Below, piece after piece: positions 63,760 through 64,000 of a stretch of DNA of 64,000 nucleotides. How positions within the stretch are numbered: the stretch's first letter is position 1; each line of letters opens with the position of its first letter. Both the position numbers and the translations under genes were made by a program. The notes below the pieces were generated by a model that did no database searches, was not told the origin of the DNA, and saw nothing but the letters and a program-made list of their open reading frames with translations. The stretch comes from Citrifermentans bremense. GTDB lineage: Bacteria > Desulfobacterota > Desulfuromonadia > Geobacterales > Geobacteraceae. Where the stretch lies: NCBI RefSeq assembly GCF_014218275.1, contig NZ_AP023213.1, forward strand, positions 372,001 to 436,000. The letters are read 5' to 3'.

Positions 63760-64000
63760 TGTCGGCCGAGTCTAGTCCTGAGGCCTGCCCATCGTTCTCA
63801 GGCAGGCGGCGTCCATTCCGTACCGCGTCTTACTCGCGGGCAGAACAATAGTAGTAAAAAAATGTTTTATCGTAAAGAGGGGTATAAAGCAAGGACTTCA
63901 TTTGCACTTTAAATTCGACAAGTTTTCGATAAAACATGGCATCAGAATTATAAAAGATATCCGCGTTTGTGCCATTTTGATGCCCAGGCCGGCTGCCACC
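63760..64000. other. Intergenic region, no gene supported
   Basis: AT-rich from about 63840. A GCCTGCC/GGCAGGC hairpin lies at 63783-63807. A 35-codon minus-strand frame without a start ends just before the protease gene; it could be the relic of an upstream gene's 3' end. Confidence 0.4.

Overview
The window looks like a chromosomal segment of a GC-rich deltaproteobacterium of the Geobacter/Geomonas/Citrifermentans type. The evidence is the gene repertoire: a beta-hydroxyacid dehydrogenase like the Geobacter succinic-semialdehyde/glyoxylate reductases, a sigma-54 regulator beside a ~600-aa conserved protein, many c-di-GMP and two-component proteins, a hydrogenase maturation protease, LarE, and a SAM-I riboswitch ahead of metX. 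The genus call is inference from gene content only.

Layout. (1) 1-2.5 kb: the tail of an outer-membrane-type protein, a rubredoxin-like/metallo-beta-lactamase fusion, a ZIP metal transporter and an ABM-domain membrane protein. (2) 2.5-11 kb: an accessory region of lower GC. It holds a lone sensor kinase, a ~930-bp degenerate 21-bp tandem array, a lipoprotein, a transglutaminase-like protein, fragments of an SPFH protein and a MobF relaxase, two unrecognised AT-rich genes, several copies of a GGGGTCAGAGCTTGAATTTG-type repeat, and a small Cys-rich secreted protein. (3) 11-19 kb: katG with a palindromic operator candidate, a GAF/AAA+ sigma-54 regulator, its large conserved neighbour and a PhnP-like MBL hydrolase. 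(4) 19-32 kb: a glycosyltransferase, a CHRD protein framed by 53-bp inverted repeats, rmuC, an alpha/beta hydrolase, a four-helix-bundle gene inside a TIR-bounded element, then recC-recB-recD. (5) 32.5-47.3 kb: a deacetylase-like protein, an EEP phosphatase, a divergent acetate-kinase paralogue, metX under a SAM-I riboswitch, beta-HAD, a pabBC fusion, a TIGR02757 Fe-S protein, dtd, a macrodomain protein, nfo, HIT, dapF, an Rrf2 regulator, larE and hsp20. (6) 47.4-64 kb: polA, a PilZ/HDOD/GspE-MshEN group, Smr, ROK kinase, FKBP, a thiamine-binding-like protein, an NAD(P)-binding protein, REC-PilZ-cytidylate-kinase-like genes, a REC/hybrid-kinase pair and a hydrogenase maturation protease.

The genes work together mainly in three ways: DNA repair and recombination (RecBCD, RmuC, Nfo, PolA, Smr), signal transduction (several REC, PilZ, HDOD and kinase proteins, and one sigma-54 activator), and core biosynthesis (metX, dapF, pabBC). 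The least explained feature is the 21-bp array at 4526-5455: about 43 degenerate units with a GG....CC core between a sensor kinase and a lipoprotein. It matches no repeat class I recognise and is the best candidate here for something undescribed. Domain calls come from reading motifs by eye; no database search was possible.
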